Shown: positions 42,906 to 56,100 of the stretch, one piece after another | Layout of the letters: each line of letters begins with the position of its first letter | Numbering within the stretch: the first letter of the stretch is position 1 | Origin: Channallabes apus | Lineage: Eukaryota; Chordata; Actinopteri; Siluriformes; Clariidae | Direction: 5' to 3' | NCBI GenBank assembly: GCA_030522415.1 | Contig: CM060126.1 | Coordinates: 7,969,852-8,033,851 of the forward strand | Length of the DNA stretch: 64,000 nt | Notes under the pieces: model-generated | Seen by the model: the letters and a program-made list of their open reading frames with translations, nothing else | Told to the model about the DNA's origin: nothing | Database searches by the model: none | Made by a program: the position numbers and the translations under genes

Positions 42906-45420
42906 TACATCTTGTTTTGCACTGCATTATGAGCAAACATTTTGACTACATGATGCTGATGTATAGATTCGCTAGATGGCCGTTCATATTTAAATATGTC
43001 AAATAGGCAGCGCTTCTTTTTCTCCTGCTTCAACAAAGCCATGCGCATAGTATTACACTCATCTCCCTTTTTTCTTTCCCAGTCCAGTGAGACACTAGCC
43101 GCCTGTAGTGGAGATAGAAGTTGGCTTTAGTTGAAAGGGGGAGTAAGTCTGGAAGGAAGCAGTGGCGCTACAGCTGCGTTTACGATTCTAAACACAAGCA
43201 AGGTGGTTCATGAACGCTGTCCTGTGACTGCTGACTAAGAAATAACACTGTCTGTCTCTATAAACTGTTACTGTCTTCCATGAATCATCCAGCTCGCCTG
43301 TCCTGTTCTGACTTATCAGACCTCTGGATGTACAGTATAGTGCTGCCTCAGACATCTGCCATCCTTTCAGCACATCTCTCTCCGTGTCTTCCCCTCATAT
43401 AAATCATCCCAGCATTGATGGTTTATTCCTTTTTAATTAGCATGCATGCCATACTATTTTAAAAGACATGCATTTTCAGGCGCCACATATAAATTCTTTT
43501 ATCTTATAAAAAAAAATATGTTTTTTTAGACACCAATTAACTTCCATCCACCCATGCTTAAGTCACCTTTTATTTGATATACAGACACTTAAGACTCCAT
43601 TCTGGCATGACTTACTATCTATAATTAGTCACATGCAGTGATATAAAGGGATTTTCCCTTGTACTGTACAATCCCTTGTTTTTTACAATCCCATTCTTCA
43701 CTACAGACGATGACACTTTTACAGTGCCTGGGAATAGTCTTGATGTTGCAGCTCTCCCGGTCAAACCCTTTCCCCTAACTGTATGCACCCTAGTGTAACA
43801 ACCACACTTTGACATTATGGTGCCTCACATACAGCCTGAAGGCCTCAGGTTCAGATTCTCAGCCTGAGCTGTTAGTCATTATGTCATTAGATGACTTCTC
43901 CGTGCCATGTCATGGGCTGCCTGGGGGAATGCCTGCAGTCTTGTAAGAACTATAACCGATTGTGTTATTTCCTCTGCGAATGCTTTCGTGTGCGTTTATA
44001 CTGTACATGTTACGAGTTACTAACCCACACAGCTGCTGCTGTTTCTTCAGGGACTATCCAAGTGTGGTCCAGTCTTTCACAACCTTAGAAAGTTCTTTGC
44101 GGATTTGTTCATGCCAAGTGCGGGAAATATGTATACAATATTAGTTGCACGTAATTCGGACCCCATATGGACTGGAGAAGATTACACCAGAAGACTCTGA
44201 GACAGGTACATAGATGTGGTATCTACTAAAACAAGAGTACAACCCACCATCTGTTGTAAGTAATGGGTAGGTATTTACAAGACCAAACGTTTTAGGATTA
44301 TTGATGTTGAAGGCAGAACGGTTACGATGCCACTTGTAACACAACAAGGTTAAAAGAACGTTGTTTTACACGTCGTTTGGACACCGAAGACCATCAAGCA
44401 AATGCTCGAGTTCCTCTTCGCTTTGGTGTTTGAGGACCACATATTACATGGTTTTGTTTGCTCTTTATTGCCCTGTTTGCTGCGTAAGTATAAGCATGTA
44501 CTTCGACCAAACATTTCTCATTGTTGCTGCTCACGCTACAAGAGAGGGCCTTTGTTTTCGGTGAGAATGTGGAGGAGAGTGAAGTGTCCGTGCCATGGGC
44601 AGATGAATGGTGTGGTACAAGGGGGTCGAGTCCACTGGGAAACATGAAGGTCAGCTAGAAAAGAAACAATGACGTCCTCTCTTTGTCTGATTGTAGACAA
44701 TAGCACAGGCAGGCTGGTGCTGATGTCTCTCCTCGGCAGTGTCTTCACTGTTTATTTTCGTGTTTGGGTACATTGGGTGGTCTTCCTCAGTGAGCCGGTC
44801 AACTACTGAAGTCCAGCCCTGTACTTTGACACAAACATACAATGCCCACGGTGTGGCTCTATTGTTTGTCCGAATGCGAGCGTGTTAGTGACGGCCACAA
44901 AGTATTTCACGCAAGCTTCAGTGCCTCGAAAGGTTGCGATCTGATTGGCTGTTTGTACTTCACTGCATATGCACTTTCGAGTTCCTGTTTTCAGTAGGAA
45001 AAGAAACTTCTCAACACTTGAAGCACAACGAGGACGACACATTCTGTGGTTACTTCTGAAGTAATCATTACTATGCACTACTTCCTCTAAAGTCTACTGT
45101 ACATCTTTGTTAGTGAGAGAGGTGAAGGATCCGTCCCATATAAGGGCTGAAGGTAGCAGACATTTGGAAAGCAAAAAGCCATTTTCAAAACGGAAGCCTG
45201 TGTTTTATTACCATATGATCATTGATATGTATGTGTATGGATGTACTGTACCACTTTACAGTATGTACTGTATATAAATACATTTACTTTCATGTGGGTG
45301 TGAGTGAGATATAACATACTGTAGATGTTATTATATGAGATAAGCTTGCAAGATGAACGAACGCCATATTGGTTAACATGCATTTATACAGTAGCATTCA
45401 TCCATCCATCCTTCCTTAGT
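42906..45420. other. Intergenic or intronic DNA, no gene seen
   Basis: Several short frames occur on both strands, none with recognisable protein features or splice-supported exons. A CG-containing stretch lies near 44340-44420 but has no promoter hallmarks I can name. Confidence 0.45.
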
Positions 45421-45610
45421 AAAGGGAGTGGTGGCTCTACAGTAGGTAGGTTGTTGGTTTGGGGATTTGAGGATCTGGGTTCGAGCCACACCCAGCCACT
45501 GCATACAGTGCCTGCCTCAAGCCCACTTAGAAAAATGGGAGGGGTTGCATCAGGAACCAAAGTTGTGTATGGATCGGATGGTCCCTTTGATTGGAACAGC
45601 TGAAAGAAAG
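45421..45610 (+). repeat. tRNA-derived SINE with RTE-like 3' tail
   Basis: Head 'gtggctctacagtaggtagg', B box 'gatctgggttcgagccacac', then 'gtgtatggatcggatggtcc' and tail 'ctttgattggaacagctgaaag'-like text. Same family as the 42.7-kb and 9.0-kb copies. Confidence 0.7.
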
Positions 45611-47638
45611 TTTATTCATCCTTAGTAACTGACTGGTCAAGGTGTAAATTAGGTTGCCAGTTTGGTTATTTTTGTTTACTCACTGGCCAGGTTGAGATCG
45701 CGAGCATTTACACTCCTTTTCAGTGTTTTCCAGTGTATTCGAAGGCATATTGCTAGGGGTCCTATCAAGTTAACAAGAAACAACAAAGACTTCAGGTTTA
45801 AGCCAAGCCTGCTTACATTTAAGTACAGACACATACTTGGAGCACTAAACTTATACAGATACAGATGGAATTGTTATTGCATTCCAATCGAATTATATAA
45901 TAAAGAACGCAAAATCGAAAAGGAACAGCAATTTCAAACAAACACAATCGTACAGGATTTTGAAGATCGTTATCTGAGCTAGCAATTAAAACTTTAGGAT
46001 TATTTTTTTTTTCAATTAAATGTAATGCTTTGCGCTTCAACATGACCGACACTTTCTGGAGATCAACTTGACTGCCATGGCCAGAGTTCAATTCAGAGTA
46101 GAAACCGCGCAGAGCATCTCAGGAGCAAAGTTTTTCCTTACTAGAACTACTGTCCTGGAGGCCCCTTTATAGTAATTGCTTTTCATCACGTCAGTAAGGA
46201 ACGACCTTACAAATAGCTGCCGTGAGCTGAGCTGAGCGGTTCCGACCTTTTTTGGAGTGCCCTTCCTTACGCTTCAACACTTGAGCTTGGTCTCAGTCAC
46301 TAGAATGGAACAAAAAGTTCACAGCAGTCTGGTTTATTTCTTTACGTTATTAGAGAACGTTGTTTAAAGCAGTTAGTGGTGAGTAAACGAAACTATCTCG
46401 CCAAACTGCTATGAGCAAAAAGGTCTGTGGCTGGTTGTCAGTCATGCTGGCTCTTTTCGTTCTTGGCCACATTTATTAACAAAACATACCAGATTCTCTA
46501 GCGAATGCCGGAGACCTGGCTTGTAAAACTAGTCCGTCTGACTAGACGCACTTCGTTTTAAGCGTAAAACTTTAGTGTTGATAATGACAAACATGAGCTT
46601 TTTTTAATAAAACATTTTTTTTGTGATTAAAACCACAAGCTACGATGGAGGTCATTTGAATCGTTCGCATTGCACTGCAATGACATCACTATTAAATGAT
46701 TGCAAACGTGCTGTGTAGGCCAGACGTACTGCCTACTCATGACATGTCTACACATTGTTCTGCTAAGAGACAGCTGGGACACACCATATTTGGTTATAAT
46801 TCAAGCACCTAGTCATTTCGAATTTATACAACACCCGAATGCAGATCCGTCTCACACATAAGGCTTTTAAACCTGGACTGCTTTAGTGCCTCCGCAATCA
46901 CTTAGAAAAAAGAGAGGAGAAAAAAATCCCAGCTTTCCCTTCAACACATGCACATACACATATACACAGCTGTCCAGCTGTGCTCTCATATGTCAGCAGG
47001 CGTGAGTGTGTCTCTCAGTCTGTTACTGTCAGGAGCAGGGCTCAGAAAGCACGCAGACGCACCTGAAAGCATGCAATCAGGGATCGACTGCTACATGTGA
47101 AATTATAGGGTGTAAAAATCTTGCCTTTGTGCATTTTTTATCCTGACAGCATCCTGCCTGAGGAGCATGTTAGAGCTCTCTAAGCATGCACTTTGACATG
47201 TAGGACTTAGCTCTACATTAGGAGTCGTGTGTAAGCGTCACTCCAACATCTGGGTCAGTTAGCCAGATGTTGGCTCATATCCACTCGGCCTCAAGACACC
47301 GTCATCCCCCTCCAGAGCAGGCACTTACCCTTCATTAGAGCCTTCACAATGGTAAAAGGGGGAGTTACTTTTTGTCGCAACACAGTTTCTGGAATTAAAC
47401 AAACAAGCTCTGGAGCCAGAATAGCGTACATGGGATCTAACCGCAGCGGACTGTAGCACTCTGACTCCTTCTTGTTTGCAGTTACAGGAAGTGAGATGCC
47501 TTTTAATCAGGCAATACTGAAAATAAGGTTCTAAAAGACCCGGGGTACTGTACTGGAAAGCACGGGCATCGTGCCAGAGTAATTTGGAAATTGCAATGTT
47601 TGCAAGAGTTCTAAACAGATAAAGTATGAAGGCAAACA
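45611..47638. other. Intergenic or intronic DNA, nothing recognised
   Basis: No conserved coding segment or named repeat is seen. Several TG/CA-rich and TACTGTAC-like words occur. Confidence 0.45.
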
Positions 47639-47641
47639 CCA

Positions 47642-48564
47642 GGGCCTGTATTCACAAAGCTTCTTAGAATTCGCTCAGAGAGCTCCTATCTTAGCTTAAA
47701 AGGTCCTAGCTGGGAGTCCTAGACTAAAAGTGATTTAGGAAACTTCTCAGAGCTATTCTGAGTAAGGAAAGTGCAAAAACCTTTATCTTAATGAGGAGGT
47801 GTGCTTGACCCCGTTGCTAGGGATGATGCAGCAATTCCAGGACTGTGATTGGTTAATAAAAAAATAATCTCTGACCTCTGTAAAGGTCTTGAAATGTACT
47901 TTTTGTGAAAATAGAATAGATGATAATAGAACAGACAGTGAAATCAAAATGTTTGTACATAAAGAAATTGTATAATCAATAATACTACAGGCTACTTTAT
48001 GCAAAGTTTCTGTTATAGGCTAAATATCTTAAAGATAATTAAACAGCCAAATGTATACTACTGTACATTTAAGTTCTTACATTTATTTATCATAATGATT
48101 TTATTACTTTTAATCTATTTCAGATTGATGGGAGCAAAATGGCTCAGCTTTTACTAATTTACATGATTACAGGACAGTCTATTCAAGTTGCTTTTTTGGA
48201 TGGTATGTAGCCAACAATCCAAGAGAGATGGAAGGAAGTAAAACAAGAAAATTGGACAGTAGAGCAGTGTTTACTTTTAGCTTTACGTTCAGGGTTTGGA
48301 GAATATTTCTTCTTTCCATCATTTTGTCCTCTGCTATAGAAACTCTTAAGTCTCTTAAAAGTCCTCCTCTCTACTCTCAACCATTTTTACCTTAGGAGCT
48401 GTTTTTAGGGCTAAGATATTTTGTGAATCATTTTTATCTTTACTAAGATTTAGTCCTAAACTTAAGGGGAAATTCTAAGAAAATGTCATAATTCTAAGAA
48501 TTTTCTTAGAATTTTATCACTAGGAGCAACTTTTAGGCTTAAGAAACTTTGTGAATACGGGCCC
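47642..48564. mobile_element. Inverted-repeat DNA transposon remnant, about 0.9 kb
   Basis: The left end GGGCCTGTATTCACAAAG and the reverse complement of the right end GGGCCCGTATTCACAAAG match over at least 18 bases with one difference. Subterminal CTTAG/CTAAG and CCTAAA motifs are repeated at both ends. The word CCAGGGCCT spans 47639-47647 and 48563-48571; it could be an 8-9 bp target duplication overlapping the termini. The interior has no intact transposase; a short plus-strand stretch near 48226-48300 (RWKEVKQENWTVEQCLLLAL) faintly resembles a Myb/SANT-like accessory domain but is not reliable. Confidence 0.8.
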
Positions 48565-48595
48565 AGGGCCTCAAAAGTAGGAGTTATACAGGAGT

Positions 48596-48600
<5 letters not shown>

Positions 48601-48631
<31 letters not shown>
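48601..48631. repeat. (CT)n microsatellite
   Basis: About 15 CT units in an uninterrupted run. Confidence 0.95.
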
Positions 48632-48633
<2 letters not shown>

Positions 48634-49854
48634 GTACACAGACCGTGAGATTATCCACACCTCTTTATTGAAAAACTTAAATCAAAGCTCAGGAAAAGAC
48701 ACTCCTTGATTGGAAAAGCAAAAAGCCAGCAAGAAAAGCAAACCTCTGACCCTAGTTAAATTACGGAGATCTGCTGGAAAAACTCTATTTAGGTAGCGAT
48801 GATGAACTTGGACCCCCTGCTGCTGGTGGTGTTCTGCGAAAGAGGCTGAAAGATGGGAGTAAAGGCCAAGGGCAGGTGTCACTTGAGAGACGGTCTATCA
48901 CAAGACCGTAAATAAACAGCGGTGCGTTGTAGACAGAACCCTGGCTGCCCCTCGTATTTCCTTTCACTATAACACCAGTTCCTGTTGGATTTACAGGACA
49001 AATGCTCAACACATCATACGAGAAAGAGAAGAGCACATTCTTGCGTTGATGCCAAACATTACATATGTTCGGCTTTCCCCTCTCGGCTTCTAAGGGTGAT
49101 AGAGGTTCAGAAAGGCATAGGAGGTCTTTAAAGGTCTCTCCCACCCCCTGCTTCCCAAACAGCTTCTATTGGATTTCAGCTCTTTAATTGCTTTGGCTCG
49201 GAGCGTCGGTATTTTCCCCCCCAATGATTTTATGTATCCAAAGCCTTCCTCTTTGAGTGAAAGAAACGGAAAACCACTGCGCCGCTGATAAAGAGGGCGG
49301 GTTTGCCTTTCACTTGTCTCGGTTCATACTCTAAAAAGGGAAGTATTGTGGGAGGGTGGGGGTGGATAGGGTGGAATCATATTCTAATCCAATGAATAAA
49401 AACTACCATGTTTATTTCTCTGACCCGTGTATGAGCACTGGTGAGACCATCAGGTTTGCTTACAAAAACATACTGGAAAGAAAGAACAGCTGTAAATGAC
49501 ACAGTCCAATATTTCTGTTGGCCCGTGTATTAAGAAATAGCTGTCAGTTCTGTACCACTCCTAAGCTTTCATTTTGAATATGTTCTTGACATGCTGCACA
49601 CTGGGGCACTGACAATTTCAGCGCTCAGAAGCCAAACGTTGACTGATTGAAAGAATTTCTTTCCACTCAGCATGCTGCATGAAAGCATACATATCTTAGG
49701 TCATTTTGCCTCACTGTGTCTAATTGTTAAAATAACATGTCTTTTGCAGCTTTATACTTCCTGTGCCATTTTCACATCATGCCTGAGGGGGCGGGCCGGG
49801 ACAGCCAGAAGAAACCGTGTAACCAAGGTCAGTAGCCTCAAGATGGACCTCCAT
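48632..49854. other. Intergenic or intronic DNA, nothing recognised
   Basis: Moderate GC with no supported exon. The minus-strand frame at 48785-49144 has no recognisable domain. Confidence 0.45.
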
Positions 49855-50302
49855 TATGATTCTTCTTCTGCTTCTTTGTCTTTCGGCTGTTCCCATTTCA
49901 GGGGTCACCACAGCGAATCATCTGCCTCCATCTAACCCTATCCTCTGCATCCTCTTCTCTCACCCCAACTAACTTCATGTCCTCTCTCACTGCATCCATA
50001 AATCTCCTCTTTGGTCTTCCTCTAGACCTCCTGCCTGGCATTTTCAACCTCAGCATCCTTCTACCAATATGCTCACAATCTCTTCTCAGAATACGTCCAA
50101 TCTGGCCTCTCTGACTTTATCTCCAAAACATCTAACATGGGTTGTCCCTCTGATGAACTCATCCCCATGAACACTCCAAAAGAGAACCATTCATTTCTGC
50201 CTCTTGCCTTCTCTTCAGTGCCACTGTCTCTAAGCCGTAGAACATCGGTGGTCTAACAACTGTCTTGTTCACCTTTCCTTTCATTCTCGCCGACTTCTAT
50301 TA
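49855..50302 (-). mobile_element. RTE LINE 3' end, 5'-truncated copy
   Basis: Reverse complement of the last 450 bases of the element at 22.4-24.8 kb. It starts at the tail ('ctttcggctgttcccatttc' and 'ggggtcaccacagcgaatca') and includes the segment coding for the C-terminal LRWFGHV..GRPKRRF region in reverse. It is diverged by several indels. It lies on the opposite strand from the larger copy. Confidence 0.9.
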
Positions 50303-50399
50303 AGATAGCCAGCTGAAAAATGAAAGAGAAAACATTATTTGTGCAAATGAACTAATGATGCTTGATAGATTAAAAAAACATCTTATTATGTCAATCTGG

Positions 50400-50705
50400 C
50401 CGGGGTTAGCACTGTCGCCTTGCACCTCCATGGTCCGGGGCCGATTTCTGTCTCTGCGTGCATGGAGTTTGCATGTTCTCCCCGTGCTTGGTGGGTTTCC
50501 TCCACGTCCTCTGGTTTCCTCCCACAGTCCAAAGACATGCAGATTAGACTAACTGGTGTTCCAAAATTGCATGTTGTTTTGTGAATAAGCATTTAAGTAC
50601 AACATCCAGGTTGTTCTCCGCCTTGTGCCCTAAGTCTCCTGGGATACGCTCTAAGCTCCCTGCGACCCTGTATACACGGTAAAGCAGTATAGATGGCGAG
50701 TGAGT
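50400..50705 (+). repeat. Mermaid-type SINE
   Basis: 'ggttagcactgtcgccttgc', core 'gagtttgcatgttctccccg' and tail 'gtctcctgggatacgctcta' ending 'aaagcagtatagatggcgag' with a (GAGT)n run. The CA-rich middle is shortened and the A-box end is missing. Confidence 0.85.
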
Positions 50706-51592
50706 GAGTGAATGAGTATTTAAATCTGTAAAGTAATATTACAGCAATAAAATATAAAATTTTTGTATTTCCCACCACTAGAAATTGTTGTATTTTTACA
50801 TTACTTATAGCATTATTATTCTTTTTTATCTTAATTCTTCAATTGGTATTAGGTTACTCAGGTTTGGGCACATTTAATTCCGAGGCCCAGGAAAAGATCC
50901 TAATTACTATAAGAACTCGAAAATAAATATAACAGTCCTCCCGAGTAGTACAACAAAAGCTGAGATTGCAAGTTAGATTCCCTGGTTATGCTCCAGTCAT
51001 CTGTAGTCTAGAGAGGAGATACAGTAGGCCATGCTCTCTCTTTGTGTGGCAGTCGGAAGGGGTGGATAGCGCTGTCCTTCAAGTGTGTTATGCCGTGCCC
51101 GATTTTGCATGAGCAGCATTTCTAAATGATGTTGTTAGCTGGCATCAAGTGTCACAGAGGAAGCACGTGACAAGTCACTGCCCTCACTGGTTGGTAGAGT
51201 GGAAGAGTGCCCAAACTCAGAGATGGGTGAGAATGTGCAATGACTAAATTAGAGAGAAAATCATGGCGGAAAAAACATATCAGCTTAGACAGGATTAGAT
51301 ATAAAGTGGGACACGATTAGATATACAGTTTCATCTGTGTATCATAGTGGAATTTGAACTCAACTTAGATTACCACTGCTCTTGAGATGAAAGTTACATA
51401 CAGTGACATGATAAGAAAGTTTTTGCCAGTGGAAATGTTTGAATGTGTGCATGATAGGAAATTGAACCCTCAACACATTATGGAGGATTTCACACATTTC
51501 ACACATTGGAGGACCGAAACCAGTCTCAGATTTTTTTTTATCTGTCTCTTTTTCTGTCTGTCTGTCAGATTTTTGTCACAACATCACCAAAA

Positions 51593-51725
51593 CTGTTTGG
51601 ACAGAATTTAATAAAACTATGACAGTTATTTAGGTATTTACCTGAAGTTAAACCTGTGCCATAAATAAAATCTAAATATTGAGTAAAAGTGATATTATAA
51701 GCAGTTATGTGCCAGGTTATATCAC
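51593..51725 (+). repeat. Direct repeat, left copy
   Basis: 'tttggacagaatttaataaa', 'gttaaacctgtgccata' and 'attgagtaaaagtgatatta' followed by 'cagttatgtgcc' recur in diverged form at 52967-53103 in the same orientation, bracketing the hAT transposase remnant. Confidence 0.6.
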
Positions 51726-51915
51726 AGCATCTGCTTTTGACTAATTTACGTTTTTTCCCTTATGATAGGCGTGGCTTAATGTGTCACTCAAAAGAGCCAA
51801 TCAACGCGATAGTTTACTGTGTATAGACACAGAAACGACCGTAATGCACCTACAGTACAAGCCGCCGAAATAATCATCATAATCAAGGAACTGAAACGAA
51901 AGCATGACACACAGC

Positions 51916-52838
51916 ATGGCTTACTCCAAAAAAAAGGAAAGTAGATTATGGCTGAATCCCATTTCTATTTTCTACCCCTTCCCCTTCCCCTTCCCCTACC
52001 CCTTCCCCTTCCCCTTGTCCCTTGAAACGAAGTGGAAAGGGGAAGGGTTTAAATTTTTCCCCTAAGAAATGGGACACCACTACAACACTGTTATACGTCA
52101 TCATACGTTGTCACTAGTTCCTAATGTTACGTTAAAGGACATGCGCCGATGTTTATCACACATTGCAATAAGTGAGAGATTACTCACTCCCAAAGTATTT
52201 TCGCGCCGTATTTCATCCCTATACATAATATAAATTATAAAAATATATAAAAATAAAATATATATTTGTAATATCGTGCAATCGGTGCTAGCCGCTAGCA
52301 AACTTTAGCGATTTTTTTGCAAACATTTCTTTACAGAACATCACCATAAACACAAACACAAGACTAGAGGTAATATACATATAATGAAAACTTGTCATAA
52401 AAATCTTTATTTATTGCAAAAATTTACATTTATGGGTCTGTTTGCTCGAGTGAGCCGCCATGTTGAAAATTTCGCTTAGCCCTTCGTTTGAAGTGAGGTC
52501 CTGAAAAATCTTCGTTTGAAGGGCTATCTGGCCCTTCCCCTTCCCCCTCCCCCTCCAACCAAAAGAGAAATGAGACACCCCTACCCCTTCACGTGAACGC
52601 GCCAAACGGAGGGGTAGGGCTATGTGAAGGGGTAAGGGGTAGAAATGGGATTCAGCCTAAGAAAACTGATCCTTCAAAGATGAAATGGACAGATCAATAT
52701 ATGTTTATTCTTTCTGCGGGACGTTTTAAACGAGTTTGTCTCATATGTTCCGAAACAGTGGTGATAATAAAAAACAGTGATGTGAAACGCCACTATAAAA
52801 TAAAACAGAGCAAACAGAACCGCAGCAGTCCGAGTTGA
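51916..52838 (+). pseudogene. hAT transposase N-terminus (BED-like zinc finger), split by an insertion
   Basis: An ATG at 51916 opens a basic Lys-rich start like that of GTF2IRD2/ZBED-type hAT transposases. It is put out of frame by one base in the A-run at 51928-51935. The frame is then cut by the 0.7-kb element at 51950-52657. After it, 52658-52838 encodes KKTDPSKMKWTDQYMFI and VCLICSETVV followed by a histidine at the expected distance (VKRHYK), a BED-like finger. A stop follows soon after and the catalytic domain is not seen. The copy is non-functional. Confidence 0.7.
51950..52657. mobile_element. Inverted-repeat MITE nested in a hAT remnant
   Basis: Termini are inverted: left GGCTGAATCCCATTTCTA, right (reverse complement) GGCTGAATCCCATTTCTA, a perfect 18-base match, followed by CCCCTT-rich subterminal repeats on both sides. 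About 708 bp with no coding capacity. The flanks TTAT and TAAG do not show an unambiguous target duplication. Confidence 0.88.
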
Positions 52839-52966
52839 GGGTGTGAATTATACACAATCTAAGTGGGCAGTATTATGCGCTAAAATGCCCCCTTCCAGCA
52901 TGGATCCCCCCCACATAACCGCTATAGAAATATCCATTGCAACATAGTTTTATCACGCAAAACTGA

Positions 52967-53103
52967 CTGGACAGTTGAATGAAACTTTTGAAAGTACTTA
53001 TAGATATCTAAGTACTGACGTTTAACCTGCACCATACAGTAAGTGAATTCAAAATGTTGAGTAAAAGCGATGTTATGAACAGTTATGTGCCGGATTTAAT
53101 AAT
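52967..53103 (+). repeat. Direct repeat, right copy
   Basis: Counterpart of 51593-51725 at about 1.37 kb distance: 'gtttaacctgcaccatacag', 'atgttgagtaaaagcgatgt' and 'cagttatgtgccggattt'. Confidence 0.6.
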
Positions 53104-56100
53104 CCACTTTAAAATAAGCTACTAATAAGATACTGCCTCAATTTAAACAAACACCTTCACTAATAAATATTAATTAGAAAAGCTAAAGTGAATATTTTTA
53201 CTGGGATTAGTTCACGTCTGAAATAACAGCACTGTAATGGTATAAGTGAATTATGACGCACTGGAGTCGTTTTAAGACAAAACTCAATCTTTATCTGATC
53301 TACTTTTTTTATTTTTGATCACATGTACATGCAATATCAATGATTACATTAAGGCTGATCAGATTATTTTTAGATTAAACCTTTTAACTATTGTTACACA
53401 CTCTTTCCTTATCAACAACAGGTACTGTACATATGCTACAGTAGTTAAACCAGAATAAGTATGGTTTACATTTTAAAATAATTCGGACAACTGTGGTTGT
53501 TAGAGAGCAGGCCTGCTCATTTCCCTTTGAGGGCCAAAACAGCCTTTGATCAGACTTGTGATGTAAAGTCCAAAGGAAACGCATATTTGAGCTTGTTGTA
53601 CTGTAGCACACAAGATGTATTTGCCAATTATATTTGCTTACCACTGCTATCCATAAATCGCCCAAAGAAAGCCCAACCCTTAGTTTTACTGGAAAGTACC
53701 CGTTCATCGTGTGTGTTCTGCCGTGGTGTTTAAGAAAATGCAACAACAAGACACCAGTTTATACGAAGCTGACAGCATTAAGACAAACTATTTGCAAGAT
53801 TTCCAAATAAAATAATATTGTTGTATTGGATAATTAAATAGTGCTGGACATCATAAACATTACATTCGCTATATGAATTGGTAAGAATTGGTAACATTTC
53901 AACTGTTTGACTTTTTCTTAGCACATGTGACTGGCGAAGTGCATCGAACACTTTTAGAGGAAAGCAGCCGATCTCAGGTTTTGACCACATCCTCACCGGC
54001 AGGTGCAGAGTGCCACATTTCTACATCTTTGCAAAATTTAAACAAAGGAAGTAACACCATTCATGACGGAAAACAGTATAAGGGCTCACGCCGAAATGAA
54101 TCCTGAGTGTGAGCCCTGGCAACATTTCTTATAATAAATGTAATAAATAAATAAATAGTACATAGAAATATACGCGTACGTGGTGAATACATGTCTCTTA
54201 TCAGGATGTAAGAAAGATCTGCCTTTTAACTTAAAGTAGACTAAAACACAAATCGAGGACAGACAGTGTATGTTACTGCATTCTCCGTATTGACTCCATG
54301 AGCACACATAACATGCTTTCATTAGCGTTTACGGAAATGCAACTAGAGTTTTCTGATTCTACAAGGCAACATACTAATGTGTTAGACAGGAAGAAATGGG
54401 TGTGGATGTCGCACATACGTTTCTAGCTTACAGTTGAAAATCAGTTGAACTGTTTTTCCTGGGCAAGGGCTGTCAAGCAGACGGTTAACTGACATGAGAG
54501 CTGGCTTGTCACGACCGGAAAAAAGAAATATAATTAGTTATAACTCAACTTGGCTACTGCATCCGGGTTTAGTGTTGTACTGCAAGGGCTTTACAAAGCA
54601 GATTTAATATTTTTAAATGTTTATTCATAATCTAGCAAGCTACTCAGAGGTGATGATCGTCATTAGCCTTATCTGTATATAATCTGTGGCTCTGCACAGC
54701 ACGAATCTCAATCAGGTAGGTTTCATTATGTGTTTATTCTCTGAATCTAGAGCAAAGTGATTTTTTTTTTTAACTGTCCATTATTGAAGCGGTTAGTATT
54801 TGTGACAGACGTCTTTATAAATTACAGTCATGCTTCAAAAACGGTTTTATGCTCGGTTAGAACTGTCGCGCAAGTAGATTTGTAGTATAACAAAATCAGC
54901 TGAAGATGCTTTGAGTTATAAACCAGCAGGTCACATGGGCGTTATGAATTATGAGGGCCGGATCGATCTATATTTCCATGTTACAAGTATGCAGAACAAA
55001 GCTATAGAAATGAATATCAATAGAGCAAGAATGAGTGGACGCTGCCAAGTTCAAGCATTTTATTTGCGTAATTTACAGTAAATTTGTGTCCTTGTCGATG
55101 ACAGCGAGTTTCCATATTATTAAACATAATATGAAGCATAACGCTTTCTTCCTCCCTCGCCCTCTCTCTCTCTCTCTCTCTCTCTCTGCATATTTTTTTT
55201 CGCTGTCTTTCTCTTATGCTTAAGTTAAGTTGAATTCCTAAAGAGCCACATCAAACCCTTTGCTTGCAAGACCAAATAATGATTTAGTTTGTGTTTGTCT
55301 CTATTCCAGAGGATGCATCCGCTTTACATTATCACACGTCATGCACTTGTCAAGTAGAATTTATGTAAAGCTTTGAAACACTTTGGCCCTGCATTCTTTT
55401 TTCACTCAGTATAAAGAAAAATTAAAACTTGGATCTGGCCTACTAGTGTACTCAACCGACCTCGAATGACCAGCTGATGAAGTGACCGGTCTAGCTAGCG
55501 ATGATCTATGATTAGCCGTGGACGGCATTACTCACTTATTTGCCTTATTTTCTCTACTTTTCACATTTGCTCGTGGGAGACTGCTGCCATATTGCTATTG
55601 ATTTTGGGATCCAGCCAGCAAAAAGATAAACACTAACTTTTTTTTTTTAAAGGCTAAATTATATTACGCCAATTCAGATCGCCAAATTTCCTTCAAAAAC
55701 TGGGACGAAGGGACGACTTTGTAAGCGGTTGTAGTGATTAGTTAGACGACCGGTAGACAGACTTGGCCAGTGAGCCGGCATAGTTTCCAATTGTTGACTG
55801 CTGGGTCACAGGAACTGGAGGGCTGTACAGTATGTCTTAGTTGGCTTCTGTTCCATTAAAGGGTCACCATTGTACTGTACTTCATGGCTGTACTTCTGCT
55901 TCTATACAACACTCAGCTTTTTATCCCACAGTGGCCTTTGTTTGCTCTCTATGATGGCGAGACTGCTTTGTGTGAATCGGAATACATTATTACTTTTTGT
56001 CTAGTTAGAACATTACTGTGGTAGGCTTAGATCAAGATCTTGGCTCAAACAGGATGCATTTTGTTTGAACAAATCACATGTTTACAAGTTTGGTCATCCA

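Noticed and set aside
44340..44650. Overlapping frames on both strands near a slightly CG-richer stretch
   Set aside because: No domain, no splice pattern and no repeat match; insufficient support for a gene.
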